Of a stretch of 52,089 nucleotides of DNA, positions 31,188-41,403 are shown one piece after another. The first letter of the stretch is position 1, and each line of letters begins with the position of its first letter. The notes under the pieces are model-generated. The model was not told where the DNA came from and searched no databases. It worked only from the letters and a program-made list of their open reading frames with translations. The position numbers and the translations under genes were made by a program. Origin of the DNA: RBG-16-66-20 sp036262835 (GTDB taxonomy: Bacteria; Pseudomonadota; Gammaproteobacteria; Burkholderiales; SG8-39); assembly GCA_036262835.1 (NCBI GenBank), contig DATAID010000039.1, forward strand, positions 1-52,089, written 5' to 3'.

Positions 31188-32833
31188 TGTCTTTCAGCGG
31201 GTACTTTTTCAAAAAGGCGACTGCGGTCGCCTTTTTTGTTGGTGCCGCCGCTTGTCACGCCGCTTGTCACGCACAAGCGGCGAAGAGCTACATGGTCGCG
31301 GCCGCGCATCCGCTCGCGGTGGCGGCGGGCCTCGAGATCCTGAAGCGCGGCGGCAACGCGGTCGACGCCGCCATCGCGGTGCAGATGGCGCTCGGTCTTG
31401 CCGAGCCGCAGGCCTCGGGCCTCGGCGGTGGCGCCTTCCTTCTCTATTGGGACGCGAAAGGAAAGGTCCTGCGCAGCTACGACGGGCGCGAGAGCGCGCC
31501 GGCGGCGGCGCGTCCCGAGCGCTTCCTGAAGCCCGGCGGCCAGCCGATGACGCTGCGCGAGGCGATTCCCGGCGGCCGCTCGGTAGGGGTGCCGGGCGCC
31601 CTGCGCATGCTCGAGGCCGTGCATCGCCGGCACGGCAAGCTCGCCTGGGCCGAGCTCTTCGAGCCCGCCCTCCGCGCGGCGGAGCAGGGATTCGCGATGA
31701 CGCCGCGCCTGCGCGGGTGGCTCGAGCGCGTCGAGGGCCTGAAGGACGATCCCGAGGCGCGCGCGCTTTACTTCGATGCGGAGGGCAAGCCGAAGGCGAC
31801 CGGCACGACGATCGTCAACCGGGCCTACGCCGAGACGCTCCGCGCCATCGCGCAGGGCGGCGCGGATGCCTTCTACCGTGGCCCCATCGCCGCCGACATC
31901 GCGCGCGCCGTGCGCTCGGGCGCCAACCCCGGCGATCTCACTGAAGCGGACCTCGCCGGCTACCGCGCGATCGAGCGCGAGCCGGTCTGCGGTCCTTACC
32001 GGATGGTGCGCATCTGCTCGATGGGACCGCCGAGCTCAGGGGGAATCGCGGTGCTGCAGATCCTGGGGTTGCTGGAGCGCTCGGGCTTCGATCGCGCGAG
32101 CGCCGACTCGCTTGAGGCCTGGCACCTCTTCGCCGAAGCGCGCCGGCTCGCGTTCGCCGATCGCGCGAAATACCTCGGCGACCCGGATTTCATCCGGGTC
32201 CCGGTGGAGGGACTCCTGAAGAAGAGCTATCTGGACGAAAGAGCCCGGCTGATCGGCCCGCGCGCCCTGCCGGGCGCGCTCGCCGGCGACCCGGAAACGG
32301 GCACGAGCGACCTCGCGATCGTCGATGCGGAAGGCGGCGCAGTATCGATGACGACGACGATCGAAGCGCCTTTCGGCAGCCGTCTCATGGTGCGCGGCTT
32401 CCTGCTCAATAACGAGCTCACCGACTTCGATTTCGTGCCGGGCGGAAAAAACCAGGTGGAGGCCGGCAAGCGCCCGCGCAGCAGCATGGCGCCCACGATC
32501 GTGTTCGACGCCGGCGGCGAGGTGAGAATTGTCATCGGCTCGGCGGGCGGCGCGTTCATCATCGGCGACGTGGCGAAGGCGCTCGTCGGCATGCTCGACT
32601 GGGGCTTGGGCGTGCAGGCGGCGATCGACCTGCCCAACATGGGCGGCCGCGGCGACCTGGTCGAGATTGAGCAGGGACCAGCCTACGAGCGCTTCGCCGA
32701 GCCGCTGCGCGCGCTCGGCCACAAGGTGCAGCCACGCACTTTCCCGAGCGGCCTGCACGCAATCGAGCGCGTGCCGGGCGGCTGGCGCGGAGGCGCTGAC
32801 CGGCGCCGCGAGGGCGTCGCGCGCGGCGAGTAG
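31187..32833 (+). CDS. ggt: Gamma-glutamyltransferase (glutathione hydrolase), exported
   Basis: The 548-residue gamma-glutamyltranspeptidase starts at ATG 31187 with a signal peptide of about 30 residues (hydrophobic FFKKATAVAFFVGAAACHA). The large-subunit part contains HPLAVAAGLEILKRGGNAVDAA and ASGLGGGAFLLYWD. Autocleavage should occur before the Thr in ETGTSDLAIVDAEGG, which becomes the catalytic N-terminus of the small subunit. The small subunit then has MTTTIEAPFGS, LLNNELTDFDF and a GSAGGAFII element. The enzyme cleaves glutathione and other gamma-glutamyl compounds in the periplasm. Codons 9-17 coincide with a perfect terminator hairpin (31211-31237), so full-length expression may need read-through from hppA. 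The stop TAG is followed directly by the convergent gluconokinase stop. Confidence 0.93.
31211..31237 (+). terminator. Rho-independent terminator of hppA inside the ggt signal-peptide code
   Basis: AAAAAGGCGAC (31211-31221) and GTCGCCTTTTT (31226-31236) form an 11-bp stem around a TGCG loop, followed by a further T. This is a textbook intrinsic terminator 24 nt after the hppA stop. It lies entirely in frame within ggt codons 9-17, so it either ends hppA transcription or acts as an attenuator for ggt, perhaps controlled by translation of the start of ggt. Confidence 0.8.
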
Positions 32834-33303
32834 CTAGCCGGGAAGATGTCTTGCGATCGACTCGACGCAGTCGTCCGCGCCCGCCGCGACGTCGACCTCG
32901 ATCGCGCCCACCGGCGGCTCGAGCGTGGCGAACTGGCTTTTGAGCAGCGAGGCGGGCATGTAGCGGTGCTGGCGCGCCTTCAGGCGCGATTCGATCAGCT
33001 CGAACGAGCCGCGCAGGTGGACGAGGGTGCTTCCAGAAATGTCCTTCAAAAGCGCGTCCCGGTAGGCCTGCTTCAATGCGGAGCATGCGAGCACGGCGCT
33101 TTGTTTTTTCTTCAGCTCCTTGTTCAGGCGCTCGAGCCAGGGCCAGCGGTCGGCGTCCTGGAGCGGCGTGCCGGAGCGCATCTTGGCGACGTTCTCCGGC
33201 CGGTGGAAGTCGTCGCCCTCGATGAATTCGACGCCGAGGCGCCGCGCCAGGCGCGCACCGATCTCGGTCTTTCCCGAGCCGGACACGCCCATGACAACCA
33301 CGA

Positions 33304-33307
<4 letters not shown>
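32834..33307 (-). CDS. gntK: Gluconokinase (GntK type)
   Basis: The 157-residue kinase phosphorylates gluconate to 6-phosphogluconate with ATP. It has the P-loop GVSGSGKTEIG at 7-17, the gluconate-binding FIEGDDFHRPENVAKMRSG at about 28-46, an ACSALKQAYRD motif near 74 and RQHRYMPASLLKSQFATLE near 112, all typical of the GntK/IdnK family at its usual length. It overlaps the 6-phosphogluconate dehydrogenase gene by 4 nt, so the two enzymes form a short gluconate catabolic unit. The stop codons of gntK and the convergent ggt are adjacent. Confidence 0.95.
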
Positions 33308-34215
<908 letters not shown>

Positions 34216-34239
34216 CGGGGATTTCCTCCGTTCGCGGCC

Positions 34240-34249
34240 ATTCTATAAT
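34240..34249. promoter_or_regulatory. Overlapping divergent -10 elements (gnd and Bug gene)
   Basis: The decamer ATTCTATAAT contains TATAAT on the plus strand (34244-34249) for the solute-binding protein gene and TAGAAT on the minus strand (34245-34240) for gnd. The two RNA polymerase sites overlap, so transcription in one direction should exclude the other at any moment. Both genes have Shine-Dalgarno sequences after these elements. Confidence 0.5.
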
Positions 34250-34268
34250 CGGCGCAAGGGAGGAATCG

Positions 34269-35219
34269 ATGAAACGGTGGTTTCTTTTCGCCGTCGCCGC
34301 GCTTTTTGCCGGCACGGCGCTCGCGCAATATCCGGGCAAGCCGATTCGCATCGTGGTGCCGTTCCCGGCGGGCTCGGCCACCGATACGATCACCCGCATC
34401 CTCGGCGCTTCCGTATCGGGCGCGATCGGCCAGGCGATCCTGGTCGACAACAAGGCGGGCGCCGACGGCGCCATCGCCGCCGCCGAGGTCGCGCGCTCGT
34501 CGCCGGACGGCTACACGCTGCTCATGGCGACCAACAGCCCCATGTCGGTTGTGCCGGCGATGAAAAAGAGCCCGCCCTACGATCCGATCGCCGACTTCAC
34601 GCCCATCACCGACATCGGCCGCTACACGTTCTTTCTCTACGCCAACGCGGCGACGCCGTTCCGGTCATTCCAGGAGCTGATCGCCTACGCCAAGGCGAAT
34701 CCCGGCAAGCTCAACTACGCGACCGGCAACACGACCGGCATCGTCTCCTTCATCCAGATGAACTCGCTCGCCGGGATCGAAATGACGCACGTTCCCTACA
34801 AGGGCGAGCCGCAGGGCATCTCGGATCTCGTGGCGGGGCGAGTGCAGCTCATGTGGGCGACGCCGACCACCGGCCTCTCGCACGTCAAGGACGGAAAGCT
34901 GCGCGCGATCGTCACTTCGCTCAAGGCGCGCTCCGAGCTGCTGCCGGACGTGCCCACGATCTACGAGGCGGGCATGCCGCAATTCACGATCGTCTCCTGG
35001 GCGGGCCTCTACGGGCCGGCGAAGCTGCCGAAGGAGGCGGTGCAGCGCCTCAACAAGGAGTTCCTCGATGCGATGAAGCGGCCCGACGTGCAGGCGCAGA
35101 TGCAGAAGCAGGCCTTCGCCATGAACCCCTCGACGCCGGAGCAGCTCGCCACGCATACGCGCGAGCAGCTCGAGAGCTACCGCCGCATCCTGCGCGCGGC
35201 CGGCGTGCAGCCGGAGTGA
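34269..35219 (+). CDS. Bug/TctC-family solute-binding protein
   Basis: The 316-residue protein has an 18- to 20-residue signal peptide (KRWFLFAVAALFAGTALA, then Q) and the family pattern YPGKPIRIVVPFPAGSATD, a GADGAIAAAEVARSSPDGYTL block and HVPYKGEPQG in the centre. It binds a small carboxylate or similar ligand in the periplasm for a TctAB-type transporter. AGGGAGGAA precedes the start. It is followed after 5 nt by a second Bug gene of identical length and clear similarity, so the pair probably arose by duplication. No tctAB genes lie beside this pair; they may use the membrane subunits encoded at 16.3-19.1 kb or others elsewhere. Confidence 0.93.
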   Translation: MKRWFLFAVAALFAGTALAQYPGKPIRIVVPFPAGSATDTITRILGASVSGAIGQAILVDNKAGADGAIAAAEVARSSPDGYTLLMATNSPMSVVPAMKKSPPYDPIADFTPITDIGRYTFFLYANAATPFRSFQELIAYAKANPGKLNYATGNTTGIVSFIQMNSLAGIEMTHVPYKGEPQGISDLVAGRVQLMWATPTTGLSHVKDGKLRAIVTSLKARSELLPDVPTIYEAGMPQFTIVSWAGLYGPAKLPKEAVQRLNKEFLDAMKRPDVQAQMQKQAFAMNPSTPEQLATHTREQLESYRRILRAAGVQPE

Positions 35220-35224
35220 CCGTC

Positions 35225-36175
35225 ATGAGACTCAAGATCCTTGCCTCGTTGCTCGCGCTTGTTTCGGCCGTCGCGCAGGCGCAATACCCGAACAAGCCGG
35301 TGAAGCTGATCGTGCCGTTCCCGCCGGGCGGCGCGGCCGAGCTCGGCGCGCGCATCTTCGCGCAGCCGCTCGGCCAGGCGCTCGGCCAGCCCGTCGTCAT
35401 CGAGACGCGCCCGGGCGCCGACGGCATCATCGCCTCCGAAGCGGTCAAGCAGGCCGCGCCCGACGGCTACACGCTCTACTACGGTACCGCCACCGGCATG
35501 TCCTATGTGCCGGCGGTGAAGAAGGTCCCGCCCTACGACCCGGTGGCCGATTTCACGCCGATCTCCATGGTCGGCATCTTCGGCTTTTTCGTCTTCTCGC
35601 ATCCGAGCGTGCCCGCCCACACGCTCGCCGAGCTGATCGCCTATGTGCGCGCCAACCCGGGCAAGCTCAATTACGGCTCGGGCAATGCGACCAGCATCCT
35701 CACCACCGGCCAATTCGCGGCCCAGCAGAAGCTCGACATGCTGCACGTGCCCTACAAGGGCGACGGTCCGCTCAGCACGGACATCCTTGGCGGGCGCGTG
35801 CACCTCGCGTTCGCCACGCCGGGAATCCTCGCGCCGCAGGTGAAGGAGGGGAAGCTGCGCGTGCTCGCCACGCTGCTGCCTTCGCGCAGCCCGCTGCTGC
35901 CCGAGGCGCCGACCTTTGCCGAGGCCGGCGTCGCGCCGGTCACGGTCACGCCGTGGGGAGGCCTCTTCGGGCCGCCGAAACTGCCCAAGGACATCGTCGA
36001 GCGGGTCGGCCGGGAACTGGCGAACGTGCTCGCGCGCCAGGAGGTGAAGGACGCCTTCGGCAAGCTCGCCTTCGAGCCGCGCAGCTCCACGCCGCAGCAG
36101 CTCTCGGCCTTCGTGGTGGAGCAGCTCGAAGCCTACCGGCGCGTGGCGAAGCAGGTCGGGCTCAGCCAGGACTGA
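35225..36175 (+). CDS. Bug/TctC-family solute-binding protein, tandem paralogue
   Basis: The 316-residue protein has a signal peptide (RLKILASLLALVSAVAQA, then Q) and the Bug signatures YPNKPVKLIVPFPPGGAAE, ARIFAQPLGQALGQPVVIE, APDGYTLYYG and HVPYKGDGPLSTDIL. ATG 35225 is preferred; a GTG three codons earlier (35216) overlaps the stop of the first Bug gene. Ligand-contacting loops differ from the first copy (for example GGAAELGA against GSATDTIT), so the two may bind different ligands. The end overlaps the convergent miaA gene by 14 nt. Confidence 0.93.
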   Translation: MRLKILASLLALVSAVAQAQYPNKPVKLIVPFPPGGAAELGARIFAQPLGQALGQPVVIETRPGADGIIASEAVKQAAPDGYTLYYGTATGMSYVPAVKKVPPYDPVADFTPISMVGIFGFFVFSHPSVPAHTLAELIAYVRANPGKLNYGSGNATSILTTGQFAAQQKLDMLHVPYKGDGPLSTDILGGRVHLAFATPGILAPQVKEGKLRVLATLLPSRSPLLPEAPTFAEAGVAPVTVTPWGGLFGPPKLPKDIVERVGRELANVLARQEVKDAFGKLAFEPRSSTPQQLSAFVVEQLEAYRRVAKQVGLSQD

Positions 36176-37082
36176 CCGCGCCGAGCGCCTTCGCGAGTCC
36201 CTCGGCGGGCTCGCCCCCGAGCGAGCGCAGCCAGGTCATCTGGCGCTTGGCGAGCTGGCGCGTCGCCGCGATCGCGCGCTCGCGCATGTCCTTTTCCGAA
36301 GACTCGCCCTCGAGGAATCCCCACGCTTGGCGATAGCCGACGCAGCGCATGCTCGGCAGGTCCGCCTCGAGCGCGTATTTGCCGCGAAGCGCGCGCACTT
36401 CGTCGAGGAAACCTGCCTCGAGCATCCGGTCGAAGCGCTCGGCGATGCGCCGATGCAGCGCCCCACGGTCGGTAGGAAAAATGGCGAAAGGCTTTATTTC
36501 GAAATCCAGTTGCCCAGCCCCGCCCTTCTGCAGCCCGGAGATAGGTCTTCCCGTGATCTTCCAGACTTCCAGGGCGCGCTGGATGCGCTGCCCGTCGTTC
36601 GGCATGATGCGCGCCGCGGCTTGCGGGTCGACCTTCGCCAGCTCCGCGTGCAGCGCGGGCCAGCCTTTCACATTCGCTTCCGTATTGAGGTTCTCCCGGA
36701 TCTTCGCGTCGGCGGCGGGCATCTCGTCCAGCCCCTGCACGAGCGTGCGGTAGTAAAGCATCGTCCCGCCGACAAGAAGAGGAATCTTCTTTCTTTCGAA
36801 AATCCCTTCGATCGCCCGCAAGGCGTCCGCGCGAAAGCGCCCCGCCGAATAGCGCTCGGTCGGCTCGGCAAGGTCGATCAGGTGGTGAGGGACCGCGGCG
36901 CGTTCCGCGGAAGAAGGCTTGGCCGTGCCGATGTCCATGGCGCGGTAGACCTGCGCCGAATCGAGGCTGACGATCTCGATCGGGTGGCGCCCGGCGAGCT
37001 CCAGGGCAAGGCGCGATTTGCCGCTCGCCGTCGGGCCGAGCAGGGCAAAGGCGGTTCGGCGCCTACCGGCCCCCGGTGGCAT
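36162..37082 (-). CDS. miaA: tRNA dimethylallyltransferase
   Basis: The 306-residue MiaA adds a dimethylallyl group to A37 of tRNAs reading codons that begin with U. It has the P-loop LLGPTASGKSRLALELA at about 14-30, IEIVSLDSAQVYRAMDIGTAKP at about 35-56, HHLIDLAEPTERYSAGRF at about 66-83, LLVGGTMLYYRTLVQGLD near 101, and the tRNA-binding GQRIQRALEV and MRCVGYRQAW further on. The ATG at 37082 lies in the SDR gene (20-nt overlap), and the unit mutL-SDR-miaA keeps the common mutL-miaA association of Proteobacteria with one gene inserted between. It converges with the second Bug gene. Confidence 0.96.
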   Translation of the reverse strand: MPPGAGRRRTAFALLGPTASGKSRLALELAGRHPIEIVSLDSAQVYRAMDIGTAKPSSAERAAVPHHLIDLAEPTERYSAGRFRADALRAIEGIFERKKIPLLVGGTMLYYRTLVQGLDEMPAADAKIRENLNTEANVKGWPALHAELAKVDPQAAARIMPNDGQRIQRALEVWKITGRPISGLQKGGAGQLDFEIKPFAIFPTDRGALHRRIAERFDRMLEAGFLDEVRALRGKYALEADLPSMRCVGYRQAWGFLEGESSEKDMRERAIAATRQLAKRQMTWLRSLGGEPAEGLAKALGAVSPG

Positions 37083-37809
37083 CGATGATCGCGCCGGTCG
37101 AGTACGAGGCCTCCTCCGAGAGCAGCCACAGGATGGCGCGCGCGACCTCCTCGGGCTCGCCGCCGCGCTTCAAGGGGATGCTGTCGCGCAGGCGCTCGAT
37201 GCGGTTGGGCTCCCCGCCCGAGGCGTGAATCTCGGTGTTGATGAAGCCGGGGCGCACCGCGTTCACGCGGATGCCCTCGGCGGCCAGCTCTTTCGCCATG
37301 CCGATCGTCAGGGTGTCGACCGCGCCTTTCGAGGCCGCGTAGTCCACGTATTCGCCCGGCGAGCCCAGGCGCGAGGCGCCCGAGGAGACGTTGACGATCG
37401 CGCCGCCCTTGCCGCCATGGCGCGTCGACATGCGCTTGATCGCCTCGCGCGCGCAAAGCAGAGGGCCGAGCACGTTGATCGCCATCATGCGCTGGATGCG
37501 CTCGGCGCTCATGTCCTCGACGCGCGACTGCTTGAGCACGACCCCGGCGTTGTTGACGAGGGCGGTCACGCGGCCGAGCTCCTTGTCCAGGGTCTGGAAA
37601 AGCCGCACGACGTCGGCTTCGATCGAGGTGTCGGCCTGGACCGCGATGGCCTTCACGCCCTTGCTGTTGATTTGCTTTGCGAGCGCTTCGGCTTTTTCTT
37701 TGGCCTGGAGGTAGCTGAAGCAGATCTGGTAGCCGCGCTCGGCCGCGAGCGAGACGGTGGCGGCGCCGATGCCGCGGCTGCCGCCGGTGACAAGCAGGAT
37801 GCCGCTCAT
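37063..37809 (-). CDS. SDR-family oxidoreductase
   Basis: The 248-residue classical short-chain dehydrogenase/reductase has the cofactor motif VTGGSRGIGAATVSLA at about 7-22, NNAGVVL near 86-92, NVSSGASRLGSPGEYVDYAASKGA with the catalytic Ser, Tyr and Lys (YxxxK) at about 138-162, and RVNAVRPGFINTEI near 181. The region after the first strand (CFSYLQAKEKAE) favours NADP(H). The substrate is unknown; relatives include glucose dehydrogenases and 3-oxoacyl-ACP reductases. It overlaps mutL by 4 nt (ATGA) and miaA by 20 nt, so it is co-expressed with DNA repair and tRNA modification genes without an obvious functional link. Confidence 0.93.
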   Translation of the reverse strand: MSGILLVTGGSRGIGAATVSLAAERGYQICFSYLQAKEKAEALAKQINSKGVKAIAVQADTSIEADVVRLFQTLDKELGRVTALVNNAGVVLKQSRVEDMSAERIQRMMAINVLGPLLCAREAIKRMSTRHGGKGGAIVNVSSGASRLGSPGEYVDYAASKGAVDTLTIGMAKELAAEGIRVNAVRPGFINTEIHASGGEPNRIERLRDSIPLKRGGEPEEVARAILWLLSEEASYSTGAIIDATGGR

Positions 37810-39530
37810 TGGCCGCGCAGGAAGAGCTTGTCGAGGTCCGCCATGGTGAGCTGGTACCAGGTGGGGCGGCCGTGGTTGCAGCTGCCGGCGCGCTCGGTCG
37901 CCTCCATCTCGCGCAGCAGCGCGTTCATCTCGGTCACGGTGAGCGCCCGGTTGGCGCGCACCGCGGCGTGGCAGGCCATCGTGGCGAGGAGCTCGTTCTG
38001 GCGCGCCTTCAGCACCTCCGTCGCGCCGTACTCGCGCAGGTCCTTGAGCACGCCGCGGGTGAGCCCGACGACGTCGCCCGCGGCGAGGAGGGCGGGCGCG
38101 GCGCGCACCGCGAGCTCGTTCGGCCCGGCCGCCGAAACCTCGAAGCCCAGGCGCCCGAGCGTGTCGCTGTTTTCCTCCGCGAGCGCGACCTCCAGCGCCT
38201 CGGCGCGGAACGCTGCGGGCACGAGGAGCTGCTGCTGCTCGACTCTGCCCGCGTCGATGCCGGTCTTCAGCTTCTCGTACACGATGCGCTCGTGCGCCGC
38301 GTGCATGTCGACGAGGACGAGCCCCGCCTCGTTCTGCGCGAGGATGTAGACGCCGTGGAGCTGCGCGAGCGCGTAGCCGAGCGGCGGCGCGTTCTCCGCC
38401 TGCGGCAAAGGTGCGGCCACGGCGGCCGCCATGAAGCTTTGGTACGCCGCCGCGGGCTGCGCAAGCTGCAGGCCCGGCTGCGCGCCGGCGGGCGCGGCCG
38501 CCATGCGCACGTAGGACACGGGCGCCTCGGCGGCGGTGGGCGAGAGCACGCGCTTGAGCGCATGCAGAACGAACTGGTGCACGCCGCCCGCGTCCCGAAA
38601 GCGCACTTCGGTCTTCGCCGGATGCACGTTCACGTCGACCGCGCGCGGGTCGAGCTCGAGCGCGAGCAGGTAGGCGGGCTGGCGATCGCCGTGCAGGACA
38701 TCCCGGTAGGCCTCGCGCACGGCGTGCGCGAGCGTGCGATCGCGCACGAAGCGCCCATTCACGTACAGGTACTGCCCATCGGCGCGCGGTCGCGCGGATT
38801 GCGGGGTGCCCGCAAGGCCGTGAAGGCGCAGGCTGCCGGCCTGCGCATCCACCGGCGAGCTTGCCCCGGTGAACTCGGCGCCGAGGAGCGCTTTCGCGCG
38901 CTCGGCTCCGGATTGCTGCGTCATGTGCAGCGACACGCGGCCGTTGTGCTTCAGGCTGAAGGCGACGTCGGGCCGGGCGAGCGCGATGCGCCGCAGCACT
39001 TCCTCGCAGTGGCCGAATTCGGTCTGCCCGGTGCGCATGAATTTGCGGCGCGCGGGGGTATTGAAGTAGAGGTCCTCGACCAGCACGGTCGTGCCGGCCG
39101 CCCTTGCCGCCGGGCCGGACTTGCCCACATTCGCGCCTTCCGCCTGGATCGACCAGGCGTGCGCGGAACCCTGCGTCCGGGAGGTCAACGTGAGCCGGGA
39201 CACCGAAGCAATGGATGCGAGCGCCTCGCCGCGGAATCCCATCGTCGCGACACCCTGAAGGTCCTCGAGCGACGCGATCTTGCTCGTGGCGTGGCGCGCG
39301 AGCGCCAGCGCGAGCTCGTCGCGCTCGAGGCCGGCGCCGTCGTCGTCCACCTGCACGCGCCGCAGGCCGCCTTCCTCGAGCGTGACCTGGATCGCCCGCG
39401 CGCCGGCGTCGAGCGAATTCTCGAGCAGCTCCTTGAGGACCGAAGCGGGGCGCTCGACCACTTCGCCCGCCGCGATCTGGCTGATGAGCAGCTCGGGCAG
39501 GACGCGGATGGTGGCGGTGCGCGCCGTCAT
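37806..39530 (-). CDS. mutL: DNA mismatch repair protein MutL, endonuclease-type
   Basis: The 574-residue MutL has the GHKL ATPase domain: IAAGEVVERPASVLKELLEN at about 15-34, NSLDAGA, DDGAGLE, ATMGFRGEALASI near 91 and FNTPARRKF near 146. It also has the VDVNVHPAKTEVRF motif near 305 and a C-terminal domain. Near residue 407 it carries DMHAAHERIVYE, which fits the endonuclease motif DQHA(x)2E(x)4E with Met for Gln, so this MutL should nick DNA itself, consistent with bacteria lacking MutH. The ATG at 39530 is preferred because TATACT (39542-39537) is only 6 nt upstream; a start at 39551 would precede that -10. It heads the unit with SDR and miaA. Confidence 0.96.
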   Translation of the reverse strand: MTARTATIRVLPELLISQIAAGEVVERPASVLKELLENSLDAGARAIQVTLEEGGLRRVQVDDDGAGLERDELALALARHATSKIASLEDLQGVATMGFRGEALASIASVSRLTLTSRTQGSAHAWSIQAEGANVGKSGPAARAAGTTVLVEDLYFNTPARRKFMRTGQTEFGHCEEVLRRIALARPDVAFSLKHNGRVSLHMTQQSGAERAKALLGAEFTGASSPVDAQAGSLRLHGLAGTPQSARPRADGQYLYVNGRFVRDRTLAHAVREAYRDVLHGDRQPAYLLALELDPRAVDVNVHPAKTEVRFRDAGGVHQFVLHALKRVLSPTAAEAPVSYVRMAAAPAGAQPGLQLAQPAAAYQSFMAAAVAAPLPQAENAPPLGYALAQLHGVYILAQNEAGLVLVDMHAAHERIVYEKLKTGIDAGRVEQQQLLVPAAFRAEALEVALAEENSDTLGRLGFEVSAAGPNELAVRAAPALLAAGDVVGLTRGVLKDLREYGATEVLKARQNELLATMACHAAVRANRALTVTEMNALLREMEATERAGSCNHGRPTWYQLTMADLDKLFLRGQ

Positions 39531-39536
39531 GCGGGG

Positions 39537-39548
39537 AGTATATAGAAT
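39537..39548. promoter_or_regulatory. Back-to-back -10 elements between mutL and dedA
   Basis: The start codons of mutL and dedA are only 24 bp apart. TATACT on the minus strand (39542-39537) is 6 nt before the mutL ATG, and TAGAAT on the plus strand (39543-39548) is 6 nt before the dedA ATG. Each predicted transcription start coincides with the A of its start codon. No Shine-Dalgarno sequence fits in the gap, so both messages would be leaderless. Confidence 0.5.
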
Positions 39549-39554
39549 CATTGC

Positions 39555-40199
39555 ATGGAGCTTCTCGCCTCGGCATGGGAAATCGCGATCCATCTCGACG
39601 TGCATCTGGCCGAATTCGTCGCCGCGCACGGCGCCTGGGTGTACGCGCTTCTCTTCGTCATCGTCTTCATCGAGACCGGGCTCGTCATCTGGCCGTTCCT
39701 GCCGGGCGATTCGCTCCTTTTCGTCGCGGGCGCGATCGCGGCGGTGGGCGGGATGGACATCGCGCTCGTCATGGGCGTGCTCGTCCTCGCCGCGCTCAGC
39801 GGCGACAACTGCAACTACTGGATCGGCCGCTTCGTCGGGCCGCGCATCTTCCACTTCGAGCGCTCGCGCTGGTTCAATCCGCAGCACCTGCAGCGCGCCC
39901 ACGCCTTCTACGAGCGCCACGGCGGCAAGACCATCGTGCTCGCGCGCTTCATCCCGATCGTGCGCACCTACGTGCCCTTCGTCGCCGGCGTCGGCGCGAT
40001 GCCCTACGGCCGCTACATCGGCTGGTGCGTGATCGGCGCGCTTGCCTGGGTGCTGTCGGTCTGCAGCCTCGGCTACTTCTTCGGCAATATCCCCGAGGTG
40101 AAGCAGAACCTCTCGGTCGTGATCGTGCTGATCGTGCTGGTCTCGATCTCGCCAGGGCTGATCGCCTGGGCGAAGGCGCGCGTCCGCGCTAGAACTTGA
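39555..40199 (+). CDS. DedA-family membrane protein
   Basis: The 214-residue protein has the DedA/VTT pattern: a first amphipathic region, VFIETGLVIWPFLPGDSLLF at about 37-56, a SGDNCNYWIGRFVG block at about 82-95, FYERHGGKTIVLARFIPIVRT near 118 and FVAGVGAMPYGRY near 141. Conserved Glu 40 and Arg 131/137 are those needed in DedA proteins for proton-dependent lipid carrier transport; members act as undecaprenyl-phosphate or other lipid flippases. It is unrelated at close range to the VTT part of the fusion at 10.9 kb. Its 3' end overlaps the convergent amidase gene by 11 nt. Confidence 0.94.
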   Translation: MELLASAWEIAIHLDVHLAEFVAAHGAWVYALLFVIVFIETGLVIWPFLPGDSLLFVAGAIAAVGGMDIALVMGVLVLAALSGDNCNYWIGRFVGPRIFHFERSRWFNPQHLQRAHAFYERHGGKTIVLARFIPIVRTYVPFVAGVGAMPYGRYIGWCVIGALAWVLSVCSLGYFFGNIPEVKQNLSVVIVLIVLVSISPGLIAWAKARVRART

Positions 40200-41403
40200 G
40201 CGCCACCGGGGAGTTCGGGCGGGGCGGGTTCTTGGCGAGGTAGCGTTTGATGCCGGCGAGGATCGCCCGGGCGAGGCTGTCCTGGTAGTCGTCGTCGTTC
40301 AGGCGCTTTTCTTCCTGCGGATTCGAGATGAACGCCGTCTCGACGAGGATCGACGGAATGTCCGGGGATTTGAGGACCGCGAAGCTCGCCTGCTCGACGT
40401 GCGGCTTGTGGAGCGTGTTGACCTGGCCGAGCTCGCCCAGCACCGCGCTCCCGAGGCGCAGGCTGTGGTCGATGGTGGCGGTCTGCGAAAGGTCGAGCAG
40501 CGTCTGCGCGAGGTAGCGGTCTTTCACGTCGATGTTCACGCCGCCGACGAGGTCGGCGTCGTTCTCCTTCTTGGCGAGCCAGCGCGCCGCCTCCGAGGTG
40601 GCGCGGCGCTCCGAGAGCGCGAACACGCTCGAGCCGCGCGCATGCGGCTTGATGAAGGCATCGGCGTGCACGGAGACGAAGAGGTCGGCTTTGACGCGCC
40701 TCGCCTTGTCCACGCGCTCCTGCAGCGGCAGGTAGAAGTCCCCGTCGCGGGTCAGCACGGCGCGCATCTCGGGCTCGGCGTCCACGAGCGCCTTCAGGCG
40801 CCGCGCGATGACGAGCGTGATGTCCTTCTCGCGCGAGCCCAGGCGCCCCCGCGCGCCCGGATCCTCGCCCCCGTGCCCGGCATCGATGACGATGGTCGCG
40901 AGGCGCGCGACTTTCGGCTTTGCGGGCATCGGGGCCGGCGCTTCGGGCGCGACCGGCCGCGGCAGCTTGCCCTCGGCCTCGATGAGCGCGGCGAGCGGGT
41001 CGGGCGCGACCATCGGATAGAGGTCGAGCACGAGCCGGTAGCCGTATTCGGCGACCGGCTTCAAGGTGAAGACCTGCGGCTTCACCTCGGTCTTGAGATC
41101 GAGCACGAGGCGCACCACGCCCGGGCGGTTGCGGCCGACGCGCAATTTTTCGATGTAAGGGTCGCCGGTGGCGACCTTGCCGTCGAGCTCGGCGAGCGCG
41201 GCGCCGAGCTCGACGCCTTCCAGGTCGACGACGAGGCGCTCGGGGTTCTTGACTCCGAAGACGGAGAACTTGATCTCGGTTTTTGATTCCAGCGTGACGC
41301 GCGTGTAGTCCCTGGCGGGCCAGATGCGCGTGGAGAGAACCTGCGCTTGGGCCGCCGGCGCGGCTAGGCAGAGCGCCAGTGCTGCAACACAGATTGCCGC
41401 CAC
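40189..41403 (-). CDS. amiC: N-acetylmuramoyl-L-alanine amidase with AMIN domain
   Basis: The product is about 404 residues. After a signal peptide (hydrophobic AAICVAALALCLAAPAAQA) comes an AMIN domain (VLSTRIWPARDYTRVTLE and following), which directs such enzymes to the septal wall. An Amidase_3 domain follows, with IVIDAGHGGEDPGARG, a downstream EKDITL, SVHADAF and ILVETAFISNP carrying the zinc-binding His/Glu and catalytic Glu. It cleaves the amide between MurNAc and the stem peptide during cell separation. The start is unsure: GTG 41403 (40-nt overlap with tsaE, GCGAGG upstream) leaves an uncharged n-region, while ATG 41517 would add 38 residues including an Arg pair but would overlap tsaE by 154 nt. 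Confidence 0.92.
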   Translation of the reverse strand: MAAICVAALALCLAAPAAQAQVLSTRIWPARDYTRVTLESKTEIKFSVFGVKNPERLVVDLEGVELGAALAELDGKVATGDPYIEKLRVGRNRPGVVRLVLDLKTEVKPQVFTLKPVAEYGYRLVLDLYPMVAPDPLAALIEAEGKLPRPVAPEAPAPMPAKPKVARLATIVIDAGHGGEDPGARGRLGSREKDITLVIARRLKALVDAEPEMRAVLTRDGDFYLPLQERVDKARRVKADLFVSVHADAFIKPHARGSSVFALSERRATSEAARWLAKKENDADLVGGVNIDVKDRYLAQTLLDLSQTATIDHSLRLGSAVLGELGQVNTLHKPHVEQASFAVLKSPDIPSILVETAFISNPQEEKRLNDDDYQDSLARAILAGIKRYLAKNPPRPNSPVALKF